Assembly: GCA_017547315.1 (NCBI GenBank)
Contig: JAFYQA010000090.1
Location: 1 to 15,572 of the forward strand
Direction of reading: 5' to 3'
From: Roseburia sp.
GTDB taxonomy: Bacteria; Bacillota_A; Clostridia; Lachnospirales; Lachnospiraceae
Length of the DNA stretch: 15,572 nucleotides
A program made the position numbers and the translations under genes. The notes below the pieces were generated by a model. The model was not told where the DNA came from and ran no database searches. It was given only the letters and a program-made list of their open reading frames with translations. Of this stretch, positions 14,108-15,572 are shown in pieces; position 1 is the stretch's first letter; each line of letters begins with the position of its first letter.

Positions 14108-14964
14108 GCTTCCATCTCCCCCACTTCTGAACGCTTTTTATAATAAATCGTTCGCTTTAAACCACTACACTCCAACGAATAATGATATCTATTTCCATAA
14201 TCAGTTATATAAACCATAAACCGATTTTCTCCCGCACCACAACGTTCACACTTGTCATAACACTCTCCATTTACATTCTTCATAGTATTCAACTCTGTAG
14301 CGAAAACATTTCGAATTGTCAGTTTTAAATACGGACAACTCCGCCGTATATGATAAACCTCTCCATATTCTGTTACGTAAACCCAGTCTTCAGAACCCAC
14401 CTCAGCATCGGCTCCGCTCCACCCATTCCATTTTCTAAAACGAGTATTCTGAAAAATTAAAACATCCATGCCTCCCAATAACTTTAACGGAAAACGAACA
14501 AGATAATTTGCATTTAACGAAATATAGTCTTCATCAAACTCGGATGCCAACAGATTCACTCCTATCGCACCACCCATCACATACTTCTCTATCAGCACTT
14601 CCTCTTTCAATTCCAAATAAAGCAGCCCTTTTGCCAATCCTAAATACTCCATTTCCAGAATTTCGGATTCCACCTCTTTCATCGATACTACCGAAAGCTT
14701 TCTTCCTACCTCCTCTAGTTCTCCCTGAACAACAATCTGGACTTGCATAATCCGAAAGAAAAATAGAATTGTTACAAAAAAGCATATATATAATGGTATA
14801 ATAATAGATGCTTCTACTGTGATAGAACCTTTCGGTCGGGTGCATTGAGGTGTCTCTTTTTGATTTTTTCTAAAAGGACACAATGAAAGGCTCAGAACTC
14901 CGGGGAAAGATTTTCTTGTCTTGTTATTGTAAAAAAACGCTATACATTTATAAAAAAGAGACAC
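14086..14964 (-). CDS. TadE-like pseudopilin with two Cys/His metal-site modules
   Basis: A 292-residue pilin-like protein. KGSITVEASIIIPLY (45-59) is the processing site: cleavage after G46, Glu at mature position 5 (E51), and hydrophobic helix to about 72. Residues 73-190 are an exported domain with no recognised fold. The C-terminus carries two similar modules: VYVTEYGEVYHIRRSCPYLK (195-214) with H205/C210 and later C239/C242, and VYITDYGNRYHYSLECSGLK (251-270) with H261/C266 and C287/C290. Each gives H-x4-C plus C-x2-C, suggesting one metal ion per module. The first GTG is at 14964, ten bases after AGGCGG, giving an unusually long 46-residue leader. A TTG at 14880 would give an 18-residue leader but lacks a good ribosome site. 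A 24-bp inverted repeat surrounds this uncertain start. The gene lies 18 bp after the DUF5702-like gene and overlaps the peptidase gene. Confidence 0.8.
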   Translation of the reverse strand: MSLFYKCIAFFYNNKTRKSFPGVLSLSLCPFRKNQKETPQCTRPKGSITVEASIIIPLYICFFVTILFFFRIMQVQIVVQGELEEVGRKLSVVSMKEVESEILEMEYLGLAKGLLYLELKEEVLIEKYVMGGAIGVNLLASEFDEDYISLNANYLVRFPLKLLGGMDVLIFQNTRFRKWNGWSGADAEVGSEDWVYVTEYGEVYHIRRSCPYLKLTIRNVFATELNTMKNVNGECYDKCERCGAGENRFMVYITDYGNRYHYSLECSGLKRTIYYKKRSEVGEMEACSKCWK

Positions 14965-14976
14965 CCCAATACACCC
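14838..14976. repeat. 24-bp inverted repeat enclosing the TadE-like gene start
   Basis: Arms 14838-14861 and 14953-14976 are inverted copies identical at 22 of 24 positions, separated by 91 bp. Both differences become G-U pairs in the minus-strand (sense) RNA, so that RNA can form an unbroken 24-bp stem containing the candidate GTG start at 14964. CCTTTC also occurs just outside each arm (14828-14833 and 14978-14983), at unequal distances. It could be a small palindromic mobile element or an mRNA regulatory hairpin. Confidence 0.75.
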
Positions 14977-14982
14977 GCCTTT

Positions 14983-15572
14983 CTATGGAATATACGATTT
15001 TTCCACTTCTTTAGAAAAATGGTACATTCCATCAAATTTCTCTCCTATAAATACAAATGTTCCAAATAATGGCCTACTTTGAAATCTCATCTTATATCGC
15101 ATTGCAACCACCATCTGGTCCATACGGCAATTCTCAAATCCTTCTGTTTGTCTCATTCCCATTTCCATAACTTCCATCATTCTATAGGCCAATTTTGAAT
15201 CATTTAACATATAGAGAATATGTTTTAAGTAATCGATATAAGCCAGCCCATTTTCACAAGGTTTAGCTCTCATCTCTTTATCAAATACCGCAAATAGGTT
15301 TGTTAACGATGTTGTCCATTCTTTTTCTTGCTTTACAAGCGGAATTCTTCCACCTGCCACAAGTTCTCTTACATCGAGCACGCTCTCCATATATGCCCAT
15401 GCTCCCACAATTCCTATCTGTATCACCTTAACAACACCAGGATTTTCTCCTGCCATTAACCCGACCAAATTTGCCAAACCATCTATGGCTGCCATTTTTT
15501 CTTTATCCCCAAGCAAGTATGCCACATTAGCAGCCTCTCGGATAAGCATGATGCGATCAAGGGTATCATCCA
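14983..15572 (-). CDS. DUF5702-like Tad-locus protein (5' part outside window)
   Basis: Only the C-terminal 196 residues are in view. The frame stays open through the right edge (the residues before the internal ATG at 15549 read DDTLDRI), so that ATG is not the true start. The segment VGAWAYMESVLDVRELVAGG, followed by RIPLVKQEKEW and by YIDYLKHILYMLND, recalls the C-terminus of DUF5702 proteins, large TadG-like surface proteins in clostridial Tad loci; the match is from memory. No membrane helix appears in the visible part, which ends in a soluble stretch FGTFVFIGEKFDGMYHFSKE. The TadE-like gene begins 18 bp after its stop, so the two are cotranscribed. Further Tad genes (ATPase, TadB/C, main pilin) would be expected beyond the right edge. 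Confidence 0.75.
   Translation of the reverse strand, partial: DDTLDRIMLIREAANVAYLLGDKEKMAAIDGLANLVGLMAGENPGVVKVIQIGIVGAWAYMESVLDVRELVAGGRIPLVKQEKEWTTSLTNLFAVFDKEMRAKPCENGLAYIDYLKHILYMLNDSKLAYRMMEVMEMGMRQTEGFENCRMDQMVVAMRYKMRFQSRPLFGTFVFIGEKFDGMYHFSKEVEKSYIP

Noticed and set aside
14534..14845. 103-residue frame overlapping the TadE-like gene, starting with ATG in the inverted-repeat arm
   Set aside because: It is out of frame with the pilin signature and with the Cys/His modules and shows no coherent protein features; treated as a shadow frame.

Overview
The window looks like chromosomal DNA from a low-GC Gram-positive anaerobe, most likely a member of Lachnospiraceae (Clostridia). This rests on AT-rich intergenic DNA, strong GGAGG-type ribosome binding sites, frequent GTG starts, a birA-coaX-dusB-greA-lysS gene order, and a Tad/Flp-type pilus module containing proteins that resemble DUF5702 and DUF6382-FHA families. 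Family names that are not backed by visible motifs are recalled and were not checked by search. Every gene except murG is on the minus strand, so each minus-strand block reads from high to low coordinates.

Layout from left to right. (1) 1-6578 is a long co-oriented run, transcribed in the order argF, birA, a small DUF6145-like gene, coaX, dusB, an uncharacterised 181-residue gene, greA and lysS (cut by the left edge). Spacing is tight: 16 bp between argF and birA, and an ATGA overlap between coaX and dusB. It combines ornithine carbamoyltransferase, biotin ligase/repressor, CoA synthesis, tRNA modification, transcript cleavage and lysine tRNA charging. (2) 6650-7576 is an SPFH/stomatin (QmcA-like) membrane protein with its own likely promoter. 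(3) 7753-8964 is an exported SleB-type cell wall hydrolase with two SH3 domains. It has a near-consensus sigma-A promoter, a strong terminator, and a 5' region carrying repeats that fit the WalR (YycF) operator consensus. (4) 9173-9466 is a small membrane-anchored protein of unknown function, divergent from (5) murG (plus strand, 9676-10746), a Staphylococcus-like MurG variant. Each has a recognisable promoter in the shared 209-bp gap. (6) murG converges on a HIT-family protein across a long bidirectional terminator. The HIT gene follows a flavodoxin-like/SCP2-like fusion protein. (7) 12401-15572 is the distal end of a Tad-type pilus or secretion locus: DUF5702-like protein (cut by the right edge), a TadE-like pseudopilin with two Cys/His metal-site modules, a prepilin peptidase, a tiny second pseudopilin and an FHA protein. 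Most of its genes overlap.

The most interesting signals are the WalR-type operator repeats at the hydrolase gene, a 24-bp inverted repeat that encloses the start of the TadE-like gene and pairs fully only in the sense RNA, the duplicated H-x4-C...C-x2-C module on that pseudopilin, the flavodoxin-SCP2 fusion, and the unknown gene embedded between dusB and greA. I see no CRISPR array, tRNA, rRNA, transposase or phage gene, and no clearly new defence system.
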